Assembly: GCA_029776205.1 (NCBI GenBank)
Contig: JAKOTQ010000015.1
Coordinates: forward strand, 62,001-126,000
Origin: Bacillota bacterium
GTDB lineage: Bacteria; Bacillota; UBA4882; UBA8346
Direction of reading: 5' to 3'
Length of the DNA: 64,000 nt
The position numbers and the translations under genes were made by a program. This document shows positions 1 through 8,857 of this stretch, in pieces (the stretch's first letter is position 1; each line of letters starts with the position of its first letter). The notes beneath the pieces were generated by a model, which did no database searches, was not told the DNA's origin, and saw only the letters and a program-made list of their open reading frames with translations.

Positions 1-872
1 CTTTGCTTGACTTGAATCTCCCGTCCCGGATGTCCGGGAAGCCCGGGATAATAGACCTGTTTCACATGAGGGTTTTTCACCAACCATTCGGCTATCGCAG
101 CGGCATTTTGCTGCTGTTTTTCCATACGCAGGGATAGGGTTTTAATTCCACGCAACATCAACCAGCTGTCCTGTGGCCCCAGAACGTTACCGGTTGAATT
201 TTGGATAAATCCGATCTTTTCGCTTAACTCCGGCCTGGCAGTGACCACCACACCGGATAAAACATCATTATGCCCGCCTAAATATTTGGTGCCGCTATGC
301 ACCACCACATCAGCACCCAACTCGATAGGACGTTGCAAATAGGGCGTCATAAAAGTATTATCCACTATCGTCAAAAGCCCTTTGGAGCGCGCCAAGGCAC
401 TGACTTTCGCCAGATCGGTGATTTTCATCAATGGATTGGTCGGCGTTTCAATCAATATTGCTTTGGTATGGCCAGGGATAATCGCTGCCTCAACGCTCTC
501 AAGTTGGGTCATATCCACATAGTCGACAGTTATCCCCAATTGGCGGAAATTTCGCTCAAGAACACGATAAGTTCCTCCGTAAAGATCATCAGATACCAAC
601 AAATGATCGCCGTTGGAAAACATCATAAGTACCGTCGTAATAGCTCCCATCCCCGACGCAAAAGCAAATCCCCGGTCCCCCCCTTCCAAATCAGCCATGA
701 CGTTCTCCAACACCTGTCGGGTTGGATTCACCGTCCGGGAGTAATCGTAGCCGGTAGAAACACCAACGGCCGGGTGGCGAAACGTAGCCGTCTGATAGAT
801 GGGAGTGCTGATGGCTCCTGTAACAGAATCGGTACATAAACCGGCATGTGTAATCCTGGTTTCAATATTCAT
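1..872 (-). CDS. Trans-sulfuration PLP enzyme (cystathionine gamma-synthase/lyase family), 3' end outside window
   Basis: Reading leftward from an ATG at 872, preceded by an AGGAGGTAT ribosome site, an open frame runs to the window edge, so the C-terminus is missing. The translated part has the Cys/Met metabolism PLP-enzyme layout: THAGL near the N-terminus, the YDYSRTVNPTRQ segment, a FASGMGAI phosphate-binding region, the VDNTFMTPYLQRP aspartate region, and the PLP lysine in HSGTKYLGGH. Family members are cystathionine gamma-synthase, cystathionine beta- or gamma-lyase, homocysteine synthase or methionine gamma-lyase; the fragment does not decide between them. An S-box riboswitch and terminator in the leader show repression when SAM is plentiful, which favours a role in making methionine or its precursors. 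Confidence 0.93.
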   Translation of the reverse strand, partial: MNIETRITHAGLCTDSVTGAISTPIYQTATFRHPAVGVSTGYDYSRTVNPTRQVLENVMADLEGGDRGFAFASGMGAITTVLMMFSNGDHLLVSDDLYGGTYRVLERNFRQLGITVDYVDMTQLESVEAAIIPGHTKAILIETPTNPLMKITDLAKVSALARSKGLLTIVDNTFMTPYLQRPIELGADVVVHSGTKYLGGHNDVLSGVVVTARPELSEKIGFIQNSTGNVLGPQDSWLMLRGIKTLSLRMEKQQQNAAAIAEWLVKNPHVKQVYYPGLPGHPGREIQVKQ

Positions 873-892
873 GATATACCTCCTATCCCCCT

Positions 893-933
893 GTATAATA
901 AAAACCTCTTCCCGAAGAAGGAGGAAGAGGTTT
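893..933 (-). terminator. Riboswitch-controlled intrinsic terminator
   Basis: On the minus strand an 11-bp stem (AAACCTCTTCC with GGAAGAGGTTT) with a pyrimidine-rich loop is followed by TTTTATTA. It lies just downstream of the S-box aptamer and ends about 20 bases before the ATG at 872. It is therefore the expression platform: SAM binding should let this terminator form. Confidence 0.92.
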
Positions 934-950
934 CATTTCATACGATACCC

Positions 951-1047
951 CTCTCATCTTTCAGGTTTCCCTGCCGGAATTGGCACCTGCGACTCCCAGG
1001 TTGCCGAAGGTTCATCGGGCCGTTCCCTCCCCTTCTCTTGATAAGAG
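951..1047 (-). promoter_or_regulatory. SAM-I (S-box) riboswitch aptamer
   Basis: The minus strand carries the S-box signature in order: CTCTTATCAAGAG at the 5' end, GGGGAGGGA, GCCCGATGA, CTTCGGCAACC, GCAGGTGCCAATTCC, GCAGGGAAACC and the closing GAAAGATGAGAG that pairs with the first strand (P1). Spacing and order match the family consensus. It sits in the leader of the trans-sulfuration enzyme gene and is followed by a terminator, so it acts by SAM-dependent transcription termination. Confidence 0.97.
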
Positions 1048-1115
1048 TATACCCACGTAAAATATTCAATTTTGCAATTCCTATTAATCTCATGGAATTA
1101 ATAATATTAGTGATG

Positions 1116-1144
1116 ATTTTAACATATCCTGGTATGAACGTCAA
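1116..1144 (-). promoter_or_regulatory. Probable sigma-A promoter for the S-box transcript
   Basis: TTGACG (1139-1144) and TAAAAT (1116-1121) on the minus strand are separated by exactly 17 bases. Transcription would start near 1109, about 60 bases before the aptamer. No better-spaced pair is seen closer to the riboswitch. Confidence 0.55.
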
Positions 1145-1251
1145 GAAGGGAATAATTCGAGAAATTTTGAAACTCCCCATGGGATTTATGGTAAAATAGC
1201 AGAAGACAGCCGTCTATTGCGGCATTTTTGAAGCATTAAAGGAGATCGGCT

Positions 1252-2409
1252 ATGGAAATCTATCTCGATAACAGCGCCACGACTCAACCTCTGGCTGAAG
1301 TCATCGCTTCGGTCAATCACATGATGGCAGAAAATTACGGCAATCCTTCCGCACTTCACCGTCGCGGTCTGGAAGCGGAACACGCCGTTAAAAAAGCCCG
1401 TTCCCAAGTTTCAGCTTTATTCAACACGGGCAACCACGATCTGATCTTTACATCCGGCGGGACCGAATCCAATAACTTAGCAATCTTCGGAAGCCTGGCC
1501 ACAGCCAGGGATACATCAAGGCCTCTCGTGACCTCCAGTATCGAGCATCCTTCGGTGTTGAATATATTTAAACATTTAGAGAAAATCGGCCGGAAAGTCA
1601 TTTATATTCGAACTGATCCTCAAGGATTCGTCGATCTTGAGGATCTAAAAAAAGCTCTCGATGAACATCCGGCCCTCGTCAGCATCATGACCGTTAACAA
1701 TGAGATCGGCAGCATTCAACCGATCGCCGAAATTGCCCGGTTGATCGAAACCAGCGACAATAAACCGGTTTTCCATACCGATGCCGTTCAAGCTTTTGGA
1801 AAAATCCCGCTTCAGTCAACCGCCGTCGATCTGATGTCGGTCAGCGCCCATAAATTTCACGGACCGAAAGGGATCGGAGGTCTATTCGTTAAAAAAGGAT
1901 TCCGTTTGGCTCCTATAATGTTCGGAGGAGGTCAGGAAACCAACCTCCGTCCGGGAACCGAAAACACCCCGGCCATCGTCGGAATGGGCACCGCTGCCGC
2001 TTGGGCAGAATCCCATCTCTCCGAAAATATGGACAAACTCAATCAATTAAAAGCTTACCTAATCAACGGCGTCACCAACGAAATACCCGGCGTCCGGATT
2101 AACAGCCCGGTATCACCTCGGTTCGCGCCGCATATCTTAAGCATTTCCTTTAAAGGCATTCGGGGCGAAGTATTACTTCATTCCCTGGAACAAGACGGCA
2201 TTTACGTTGCAACCCGGTCCGCGTGTTCCTCCAAAAAGAAAAGCCGAAATCATGTCCTGGATGCCTTGCAATTAACTCCCGACGAAGCGGAAGGCACCAT
2301 CCGCATCAGTTTCAGCAGTTTTAATCGCCAGGAGGAACTGGATTACGTTATTGAAAAGATGAAACACCATGTAGCTTCAATTCGCCGGATCACCGGATGG
2401 AGGGGATAA
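1252..2409 (+). CDS. Cysteine desulfurase (NifS/IscS family), probable ThiI sulfur donor
   Basis: A 385-residue class-V aminotransferase-fold enzyme that removes sulfur from L-cysteine as a persulfide. Visible are the N-terminal YLDNSATTQP, TSGGTESNN for cofactor binding, HTDAVQAFGK, the PLP lysine in SAHKFHGPKG (about residue 200) and the persulfide cysteine in TRSACSSKK (about residue 324). An AAAGGAG site precedes the ATG. thiI begins 2 bases after the stop, so the pair is co-translated. In Bacillus subtilis a dedicated desulfurase (NifZ) adjacent to thiI feeds tRNA 4-thiouridine synthesis; the same role is inferred here. A general iron-sulfur role cannot be excluded. Confidence 0.95.
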   Translation: MEIYLDNSATTQPLAEVIASVNHMMAENYGNPSALHRRGLEAEHAVKKARSQVSALFNTGNHDLIFTSGGTESNNLAIFGSLATARDTSRPLVTSSIEHPSVLNIFKHLEKIGRKVIYIRTDPQGFVDLEDLKKALDEHPALVSIMTVNNEIGSIQPIAEIARLIETSDNKPVFHTDAVQAFGKIPLQSTAVDLMSVSAHKFHGPKGIGGLFVKKGFRLAPIMFGGGQETNLRPGTENTPAIVGMGTAAAWAESHLSENMDKLNQLKAYLINGVTNEIPGVRINSPVSPRFAPHILSISFKGIRGEVLLHSLEQDGIYVATRSACSSKKKSRNHVLDALQLTPDEAEGTIRISFSSFNRQEELDYVIEKMKHHVASIRRITGWRG

Positions 2410-2411
2410 GT

Positions 2412-3584
2412 ATGGATCAAGTCATTATTGTCCGTTATGGAGAAATCAGCCTGAAAGGACGAAACCGGGGATTCTTTGAAGATAAACTCGTTGACAATCT
2501 AAGACTTCGCTTACAGGAGTACCCCAATCTCTCTTTTTATAAACGTGACAGCCGGATTTATATTGAACTCAACGGTACTCCGGCTGAACCGGTCCTTACC
2601 AAAGCCGCTGTCGTGTTCGGAGTGGTTTCGCTCAGTTTAGCCACCCGTTGCAGTACCCGGTTCGAAGAAATTACTGCTGTCGCTGTGGCAGAAACCGAAA
2701 ACGCCCTGAAACGGGAAAAAATCAAAACCTTTAAAGCCCAAGCCAAACGAGGCGATAAAAAATATCCCCTGGACTCCCAGGAGATCGGCAGAGAAATCGG
2801 CGCCTGTATCTTACGGCATTTTGACGGTCAATTGACAGTAGACGTCCACCATCCGGATCTCACCGTTTATGTCGAAGTCCGGGATTATGCCTATGTCTAT
2901 TCTCAAAAAGTCCCGGGATACGGCGGGCTTCCCTACGGCACCAGCGGCAAAGGGTTACTCTTACTTTCCGGAGGAATTGACAGTCCCGTCGCCGGCTGGA
3001 TGATGGCCAAACGAGGCTTAATGTTAGAAGCCATCCATTTTCACAGCTACCCCTTTACCAGCGAACGGGCCAAAGAAAAAGTGGAAGAACTAGCCCGGAT
3101 ATTAAGCCTTTATTGCCGGCGTATCAAGTTGTACCATATTAACTTGTTGGAAATTCAAACAGCCATCCGGGAGAAGTGCCCTGAAGAATTATTCACCATC
3201 CTCTCCCGCCGTTTTATGATGTTTATCGCCGCCCGGGTTGCAGCCCACAACCATTGTGAGGCTCTGATCACCGGTGAAAACATCTCTCAAGTAGCCAGTC
3301 AAACTCTGCAAAGCCTCCATGTAACCAATGCCGCTGTGGATATCCCGGTCTTCCGGCCATTGATCGCTATGGACAAAATGGACATCATCAATATAGCCGA
3401 AAAAATCGGAACTTACGAAACATCGATACTCCCATACGAGGACTGTTGCACCGTCTTCCTGCCTAAAAACCCGGCGACTAAACCCCGCTTGGATAAGGTG
3501 CTCACCTACGAATCAGCTTTAGATAAAGAAGCCTTGATCAAAAATGCCTTAGACGGATTAGAATGTAAAACCATTACACCCTAA
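2412..3584 (+). CDS. thiI: tRNA 4-thiouridine synthase ThiI
   Basis: A 390-residue protein that activates uridine 8 of tRNA by adenylation and transfers sulfur to it. The N-terminus VRYGEISLKGRNR begins the ferredoxin-like and THUMP region (to about residue 165), followed by the PP-loop SGGIDSPVAG (about 185) and a C-terminal adenylation domain. There is no C-terminal rhodanese extension, as in Bacillus ThiI, so sulfur must arrive directly from a desulfurase such as the one encoded just upstream. The ATG at 2412 is preferred over the in-frame ATG at 2397, because GGAGGGG at 2399-2405 is well spaced only for the later one. A strong terminator follows. Confidence 0.96.
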   Translation: MDQVIIVRYGEISLKGRNRGFFEDKLVDNLRLRLQEYPNLSFYKRDSRIYIELNGTPAEPVLTKAAVVFGVVSLSLATRCSTRFEEITAVAVAETENALKREKIKTFKAQAKRGDKKYPLDSQEIGREIGACILRHFDGQLTVDVHHPDLTVYVEVRDYAYVYSQKVPGYGGLPYGTSGKGLLLLSGGIDSPVAGWMMAKRGLMLEAIHFHSYPFTSERAKEKVEELARILSLYCRRIKLYHINLLEIQTAIREKCPEELFTILSRRFMMFIAARVAAHNHCEALITGENISQVASQTLQSLHVTNAAVDIPVFRPLIAMDKMDIINIAEKIGTYETSILPYEDCCTVFLPKNPATKPRLDKVLTYESALDKEALIKNALDGLECKTITP

Positions 3585-3610
3585 CAAAAGCTTATTTTCA
3601 CATCATCCCG

Positions 3611-3643
3611 ACGGTTTTAGCCATTGGCTGAAACCGTTTTTTT
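3611..3643 (+). terminator. Intrinsic terminator after thiI
   Basis: ACGGTTTTAGCCA and its near-perfect complement GGCTGAAACCGT form a GC-containing hairpin followed by TTTTTTT. It ends the desulfurase-thiI transcript ahead of the liv operon promoter. Confidence 0.9.
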
Positions 3644-3654
3644 CATATTTTAAC

Positions 3655-3683
3655 TTGACAGAAAATCCCCAACATGGTAAAGT
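3655..3683 (+). promoter_or_regulatory. Probable sigma-A promoter of the liv operon
   Basis: TTGACA (3655-3660) and TAAAGT (3678-3683) are separated by 17 bases, about 55 bases upstream of the livJ start. The position between a terminator and the first gene fits an operon promoter. Confidence 0.7.
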
Positions 3684-3740
3684 CTACTCAATTACAATTA
3701 TTCCTGTATGTTTACTAGGATTAAAAGGAGGAACGAAACT

Positions 3741-4868
3741 ATGTCCAAAAAACGATTGATTTTAGCATTAACCATCATATTTTCCATCGCCGGTTCAGTG
3801 TTGGCGGCCCCTGCAGGGACGGTAAAGATCGGCCTCTCCGCACCGATCACCGGCAATCTCGCCGAATATGGCGAGAATTTCAAATACTCCGTTCTCATGG
3901 CTGCCGACAAGATCAATGCCAACGGCGGCATCAGAGGACGGAAATTAGTCGTTGACATTCAAGACAGTAAAGGCGATCCCAAAGAGGCAGCCTTAATTGC
4001 CCAAAAATTCGTCCAAGATCAAGAGATTCTCGCCACCATCGGTGAATTTTCCAGCACCAGCAGCTTAGCTGCAGCTCCTATTTATGAACGGTACGGCTTA
4101 GTCCAATTGTCTCCAACCGCTTCCCATCCGGACTTTGCCAAAGCTGGCCAGTATATGTTCGGAATTATCGGTACGCAAGATGCGGAAGGCCCATTTAATG
4201 CCAAATATATCGCCAAAAAGTACTTAAAGCTCAAATCGGTTGCTGCCATCTATGTGAATAATGACTGGGGGTTAGTCACCAAAGACCGCTTCATCGAGGC
4301 CGCCCGGGGCGAAGGCATAAAAGTCACCAGCCAACAACCATTTTTTGAAACCGAAAAAGATTTTAACGCCGTACTGACCAAGATCCGGGCCACCAATCCG
4401 GAGGGCATCTTTATCGCAGCCATGTACAACGAAGCAGCACTCATCTGCCGGCAGATCAAAAAATTAGGCTGGAACGTTAAATTGATGGCTCCCAGTTCCG
4501 TATTTTCAGAAAAATTGCTGGAAATCGGCGGCGAAGCCGTTGAAGGATTGGCAACCAACACCTTTTTCGCTCTCACCGACCCAGACCCTAAGGTCCAGGT
4601 CTATATCAACGAATTTCGAAAACGGGCTGGCCGGAATCCCAATCTTCATGCTGCCAGTGCTTACGATTCAGCCCTTCTTCTGGCCGAAGCTATTCGTAAA
4701 GCAGGGTTTAACCGCAAAGCTATCCGCGACCAACTGGCTCAGACGAAGAATTTCCCCGGAATTACCGGAAAGATCACCTTCACTCCGGTCGGCGACGTAG
4801 TCCGCAAATATAAAATTTTAGTCGTTGAAAACGGCCAATGGGTCGTCAAGAAAGACTATACCCAATAA
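3741..4868 (+). CDS. livJ: Branched-chain amino acid-type ABC transporter substrate-binding protein
   Basis: A 375-residue exported binding protein. It starts with a signal peptide (MSKKR, a hydrophobic stretch, then SVLAAPAG), with no lipobox cysteine. The mature part opens with TVKIGLSAPITGNLAEYG and continues through NANGGIRGRKLVVDIQDSKG, the periplasmic-binding type I fold of the LivJ/HAAT group. The ATG at 3741 follows AAAGGAGGAACG; an in-frame start at 3708 would add an unneeded tail. It is the first gene of a complete liv cassette. The ligand cannot be read from sequence: the family also takes amides, urea and aromatic acids. Confidence 0.93.
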   Translation: MSKKRLILALTIIFSIAGSVLAAPAGTVKIGLSAPITGNLAEYGENFKYSVLMAADKINANGGIRGRKLVVDIQDSKGDPKEAALIAQKFVQDQEILATIGEFSSTSSLAAAPIYERYGLVQLSPTASHPDFAKAGQYMFGIIGTQDAEGPFNAKYIAKKYLKLKSVAAIYVNNDWGLVTKDRFIEAARGEGIKVTSQQPFFETEKDFNAVLTKIRATNPEGIFIAAMYNEAALICRQIKKLGWNVKLMAPSSVFSEKLLEIGGEAVEGLATNTFFALTDPDPKVQVYINEFRKRAGRNPNLHAASAYDSALLLAEAIRKAGFNRKAIRDQLAQTKNFPGITGKITFTPVGDVVRKYKILVVENGQWVVKKDYTQ

Positions 4869-4936
4869 CCATATCACTGACTATGACCTTTCAGCCATGA
4901 AAACCCTACTCACCAACTGCAAAAGAGGGAAAACAC

Positions 4937-5809
4937 ATGTTTTGGTTACAACAAATATTCAACGGTATCACTCAAGGTTCGATTTATGCTTTGATGGCCA
5001 TTGGCTATTCGATTATCCTGGGAATTATCGGACTCGTTACCTTCGTCCATGGCGAAGTCATCATGATTGGCGCTTTTGCCGGTTTCTTTATGGTCACATT
5101 CCTAAAGGCCAACTTCTTTCTGGCGGTACTGGCAGGTTTCGCAGCCTCTTGGCTATTAGGAATCATTATCGAAAGGGTCTGCTACCGCCCTTTTCGAAGC
5201 GGGCCGCGGGAGATCGCCCTAATTGCGACCATCGGCCTATCCATCTTGCTGCGCAGCTTAAGTCAGGTGACTTTCGGCACTGAACAGAAACTGATGCCCG
5301 ATTTATTGAATAGCCATTTTATACCCCTGGGCCAAATTCGGATAACCAATATCCAGCTATTGATCATCTTTACCGTTTTTATCCTTGCCCTTTTACTCCA
5401 TCAGTTTTTTTACAAGACGAAAACCGGGATTGCTTTACGTGCGGTATCCATGAATAAACAGGCTGCAGCTTTATTGGGAGTCCACGTCAACCGGACCATT
5501 CTGTTGGGAAATGCTCTGGGGTGCGCCCTGGGGGGAGTTTCCGGCGTACTACTGGGGATCTACTACAACTCTGTTCATCCTGTCATGGGAGCCAGCGTTG
5601 CCATGAAAGCCTTTACAGCCACTGTATTCGGAGGCATCGGCAGCATCCCTGGCGCCGCTTTAGGCGGGATCTTATTAGGAATTTTCGAAAACCTGGGAGT
5701 AGCCATCTTTTCATCCGGTTATCGGGATATTATTTCCTTCAGCATTTTGATCCTCATTCTCTTAATCAGGCCGCAGGGAATTTTGGGACGAAAGGAGTTG
5801 GAACGCTGA
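4937..5809 (+). CDS. livH: Branched-chain amino acid-type ABC permease LivH
   Basis: A 290-residue polytopic membrane protein beginning with FWLQQIFNGITQGSIYALMA, typical of LivH, and containing the permease signature GCALGGVSGVLLG and the FGGIGSIPGAALGG loop. About eight hydrophobic segments are visible. It pairs with the next gene: the stop TGA overlaps the ATG of livM by one base. It should form one half of the inner-membrane channel. Confidence 0.95.
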   Translation: MFWLQQIFNGITQGSIYALMAIGYSIILGIIGLVTFVHGEVIMIGAFAGFFMVTFLKANFFLAVLAGFAASWLLGIIIERVCYRPFRSGPREIALIATIGLSILLRSLSQVTFGTEQKLMPDLLNSHFIPLGQIRITNIQLLIIFTVFILALLLHQFFYKTKTGIALRAVSMNKQAAALLGVHVNRTILLGNALGCALGGVSGVLLGIYYNSVHPVMGASVAMKAFTATVFGGIGSIPGAALGGILLGIFENLGVAIFSSGYRDIISFSILILILLIRPQGILGRKELER

Positions 5810-6804
5810 TGGCCTCTTTCAAACAGAAACTAGTTTATTTCCTATCAGCTATCGCTCTCCTCATGTTTCCATGGTTTATTCAAAATGACTATTGGCTCCG
5901 AGTCGCAATTATGATTGGGCTTTACATCATCTTAGCCAGCAGCTTGAACCTGATCAACGGCTATACCGGCCAATTCAATATTGGCCATGCCGGATTTTAC
6001 TGCATCGGAGCCTATACCGCTGCCATCCTGGCAACCCGCTATCATTTCAGTTTTTGGCTATTACTCCCGTTATCCGGGATCGTAGCGGCATTATTCAGCA
6101 TTTTGATCGGTTTAGCCACATTAAGGCTGAAGGGGATTTATTTTTCGATGACTACCTTAGGCTTCTCGGAGATCATCCGGTTAACCGTACTTAACTGGGC
6201 CTCCTTAACCCGGGGACCCATGGGAATTCCCGGAATTCCCCTTCCGGAACTCTTCGGTTTTCATCTTGCCTCCAATCGCCATTTTTACTATATCGTGTTA
6301 GCTTTAACAGGGATCATGCTTTTCTTATCCAAACGGGTCATCAGCTCCCGTATTGGCCGGGCCTGGATCGCTATCCGGGAAGATGAAGACGCCGCCAGGG
6401 CTATGGGAGTTGAAACCTTTCGATACAAACTTTACAATCTCATCTTCGGCACCTTTTGGGCAGGAGTCGCCGGATGTTTTTACGCCTTTTTCACCAGTTT
6501 TATCAGTGCAGACAGTTTCACATTGGATGAGGGCTTTTCGATTTTGGCCATGGTTCTCGTCGGCGGCCAGGGAAATCTGATCGGTCCGGTCATCGGCGCC
6601 GCTTCATTGACTATTCTTCCAGAGATCTTTCGAAACATGGCCCAATTACGGTTAGTGATCTTCGGAGCAGCGATTCTAATCATGATTTACCTCCGTCCGC
6701 AGGGTTTAGCCGGAAGTAGCATCCTTTCTCAAAAATATCACTACCCGAAAATCCAACGGCATTCACCGCCCAAACACCAAGGCCAGCAGGAGGTATCCCC
6801 ATGA
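5809..6804 (+). CDS. livM: Branched-chain amino acid-type ABC permease LivM
   Basis: A 331-residue membrane protein, partner of LivH. Recognisable LivM motifs are LINGYTGQFNIGHAGFYCIG, RLKGIYFSMTTLGFSEI, AIREDEDAARAMGV and VGGQGNLIGPVIGA. The start is the ATG overlapping the livH stop (TGATG); GGAGTTGG lies about 10 bases upstream. A longer frame from 5521 is an overprint of livH and is not used. The C-terminal tail after LRPQGLAG is polar and variable. The last four bases overlap the livG start. Confidence 0.95.
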   Translation: MASFKQKLVYFLSAIALLMFPWFIQNDYWLRVAIMIGLYIILASSLNLINGYTGQFNIGHAGFYCIGAYTAAILATRYHFSFWLLLPLSGIVAALFSILIGLATLRLKGIYFSMTTLGFSEIIRLTVLNWASLTRGPMGIPGIPLPELFGFHLASNRHFYYIVLALTGIMLFLSKRVISSRIGRAWIAIREDEDAARAMGVETFRYKLYNLIFGTFWAGVAGCFYAFFTSFISADSFTLDEGFSILAMVLVGGQGNLIGPVIGAASLTILPEIFRNMAQLRLVIFGAAILIMIYLRPQGLAGSSILSQKYHYPKIQRHSPPKHQGQQEVSP

Positions 6805-7583
6805 CCGCCATATTACAAACCGCCAATCTCAGTAAATCCTTCGGGGGATTACACGCCGTTGAAGCCGTTAACCTCGAAGTTGAACGCGGCCATATCCATG
6901 GAATTATCGGCCCTAACGGCGCCGGAAAGACCACTCTTTTTAACCTTTTGACCGGTACCTACACACCGAGCCGCGGGGAGATTTATTTTAATGGTTTATC
7001 CATTACCCGCCTGTCTCCGGAAAGAATAGCCCGTTTGGGCATTGCCCGCACTTTCCAAAATATTAAATTATTTAAATACATGTCGGTTTTGGATAATGTA
7101 AAGATCGGTTTCCATACCCAAACCGAAACATCATTTTGGGATGCTTTTTTTCATACCTCTCGCTTTCACCGGGACGAAAGAATCGCTGCCCAAAAGGGAT
7201 TTGAAATTTTAACCCGGGTAGGCCTCGCCAAGCATGCCGATGATCTGGCTTCCAATCTACCCTATGGGACTCAACGCAAATTGGAAATTGCCCGAGCCCT
7301 TGCGACCCAGCCCCAATTGCTTTTGCTGGACGAACCAGCCGCTGGCATGAATCCTGCCGAAACGGCCGAACTGATCGACTTTATCCGCAAGCTCAATCAG
7401 GAAGGCTTGACAATAATCATCATTGAGCACGATATGAAATTAATCATGAACCTTTGCCACCGGATCACCGTCATTCACCACGGCGAAAAGATCTTTGAAG
7501 GAACTCCGGTAGAAGTTCAAAACCATCCCGGCGTTATTGAAGCATATTTAGGCAAAGGCCGTCTTAATCCATCGGCCGTATAG
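6801..7583 (+). CDS. livG: Branched-chain amino acid-type ABC ATP-binding protein LivG
   Basis: A 260-residue ATPase with Walker A GPNGAGKTTL, the Q-loop ARTFQNIKLF typical of LivG, a degenerate signature NLPYGTQRKLEIARAL, Walker B LLLLDEPAAGMNP and the switch histidine in IIEHDMKLIM. It overlaps livM by four bases (ATGA) with AGGAGG just before, and energises the LivHM channel together with LivF. Confidence 0.96.
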   Translation: MTAILQTANLSKSFGGLHAVEAVNLEVERGHIHGIIGPNGAGKTTLFNLLTGTYTPSRGEIYFNGLSITRLSPERIARLGIARTFQNIKLFKYMSVLDNVKIGFHTQTETSFWDAFFHTSRFHRDERIAAQKGFEILTRVGLAKHADDLASNLPYGTQRKLEIARALATQPQLLLLDEPAAGMNPAETAELIDFIRKLNQEGLTIIIIEHDMKLIMNLCHRITVIHHGEKIFEGTPVEVQNHPGVIEAYLGKGRLNPSAV

Positions 7584-7596
7584 GAGGCGAATCTCA

Positions 7597-8307
7597 ATGC
7601 TATTTGTCGATAATCTCCATGTTCATTATGGATTGCAACATGCCTTGAAAGGTATATCCTTTACAGTTCAACCCAAAGAAATCGTGACGCTGATCGGCGC
7701 CAACGGCGCAGGGAAAACCAGCATTGTGATGGCTATTTCCAACCTCATCCGAAAATCAGCTGGATCCATTAAGTTCTTGGGGCAAGATATCACCCAATCC
7801 GAACCCAGCGATATCGTTAAACAAGGGATTTGCCATATCCCAGAGGGACGGCTGATTTTTCCCTATTTAACCGTCGAAGAAAACCTGATCTTAGGCGATT
7901 TCGGCAACACTAGCGCCAATCCGAATCGGTTAAATGAAAATTTAGATCAGGTTTATCAATTGTTTCCCCGGCTGAAGGAACGGCGCAAGCAAAACGGCGG
8001 TACCCTTTCCGGTGGCGAACAACAGATGTTAGCTATCGGCCGTGGCCTTATGCTGGACCCGAAATTAATTATGCTGGACGAACCTTCTTTAGGCTTGGCC
8101 CCGATCATCGTCGAACAAATCTTCGAACTTATCCTGAAAATCCGCGATTGGGGAAAGACCATTTTACTCATCGAGCAAAATGCAAAAATGGCATTGGAAA
8201 TCGCCGATCGTGGATTAGTCATCGAAAACGGCATAGTATCATTAAGCGGCAACGCTGCAACCTTAGCCAATGATCCCGGCGTTATCGCCGCTTATCTTGG
8301 AATATAA
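7597..8307 (+). CDS. livF: Branched-chain amino acid-type ABC ATP-binding protein LivF
   Basis: A 236-residue ATPase with Walker A GANGAGKTS, the LivF-type segment ICHIPEGRLIFPYLTVEENL, signature LSGGEQQMLAIGRGL, Walker B LIMLDEPSLGLAP and LLIEQNAKMALEIADRG. It starts 13 bases after livG behind TAGGAGG and completes the five-gene transporter. One more gene follows in the same operon. Confidence 0.96.
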   Translation: MLFVDNLHVHYGLQHALKGISFTVQPKEIVTLIGANGAGKTSIVMAISNLIRKSAGSIKFLGQDITQSEPSDIVKQGICHIPEGRLIFPYLTVEENLILGDFGNTSANPNRLNENLDQVYQLFPRLKERRKQNGGTLSGGEQQMLAIGRGLMLDPKLIMLDEPSLGLAPIIVEQIFELILKIRDWGKTILLIEQNAKMALEIADRGLVIENGIVSLSGNAATLANDPGVIAAYLGI

Positions 8308-8325
8308 AATTATGGAGGAATCATT

Positions 8326-8814
8326 ATGCCCATTAAAAATGTAAACACCATTAATGAACCCCAAGTTGACGAAGTCCGGTCCGCCATCGAACACCGCGCC
8401 ACCTGGTTCTATTTATTGCTGGATGAAGCGAGAAAACGGGGACTTGATTGGGAAGATTTTGCCCGTCAAGCCATCTTCCGCTGCGGTTGCTTTCATGGAA
8501 AAGTTAAATATAGTGATGCCGCCAACTTAGCCCAATTTTCTGAAAAATTTGCCAATCCTCTCTACGCTAAAATCTTTGAAATGAATATTAAGGAATTGAC
8601 CGATCACCGATTCGTGGTCGAATTCAACTATTGCCCTCTGGTCAATGCTTGGCAGAAACTCACCGACAACGAAGCTGAAATCGATCAACTATGCGATATT
8701 GCGATGGAGGGTGATCGCGGCATCATCAACAGCCTTCCCGGCTATAGTATGGAACTGGCAGATACTATCGCCAAAGGCGGCCCCTGCTGCCGCATCATTA
8801 TTACCAAAGAATAG
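8326..8814 (+). CDS. L-2-amino-thiazoline-4-carboxylate (ATC) hydrolase-like protein
   Basis: A 162-residue soluble protein with no signal peptide. The C-terminal half (FNYCPLVNAWQKL, LCDIAMEGDRGII and a final GGPCCRIIITK) matches the pattern of the ATC-hydrolase family, in which a conserved CP, a LCD...D block and a terminal Cys are typical. In Pseudomonas, ATC hydrolase opens the thiazoline ring on the way to L-cysteine; most family members have no known substrate. It sits 18 bases after livF behind TGGAGGA and before the operon terminator, so it should act on something the Liv system imports. Family assignment is from memory of motifs. Confidence 0.75.
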   Translation: MPIKNVNTINEPQVDEVRSAIEHRATWFYLLLDEARKRGLDWEDFARQAIFRCGCFHGKVKYSDAANLAQFSEKFANPLYAKIFEMNIKELTDHRFVVEFNYCPLVNAWQKLTDNEAEIDQLCDIAMEGDRGIINSLPGYSMELADTIAKGGPCCRIIITKE

Positions 8815-8816
8815 AA

Positions 8817-8844
8817 AAGCCCCGGTTTGGAAACCGGGGCTTCA
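8817..8844. terminator. Bidirectional terminator between the liv operon and larE
   Basis: AAGCCCCGGTTT and its perfect complement AAACCGGGGCTT form a 12-bp stem with a two-base loop. The plus side is followed by CATTATA and the minus side by TTCTATTC, so it can serve both converging transcripts. Confidence 0.85.
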
Positions 8845-8857
8845 TTATAAATGAGCA

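Noticed and set aside
297-839. Plus-strand frame of 180 codons
   Set aside because: It is the antisense shadow of the trans-sulfuration enzyme gene, has no ribosome site and shows no protein-like pattern.
5521-5808. N-terminal extension of livM
   Set aside because: It overprints the livH coding sequence in another frame; the ATG at 5809 overlapping the livH stop is the normal arrangement.
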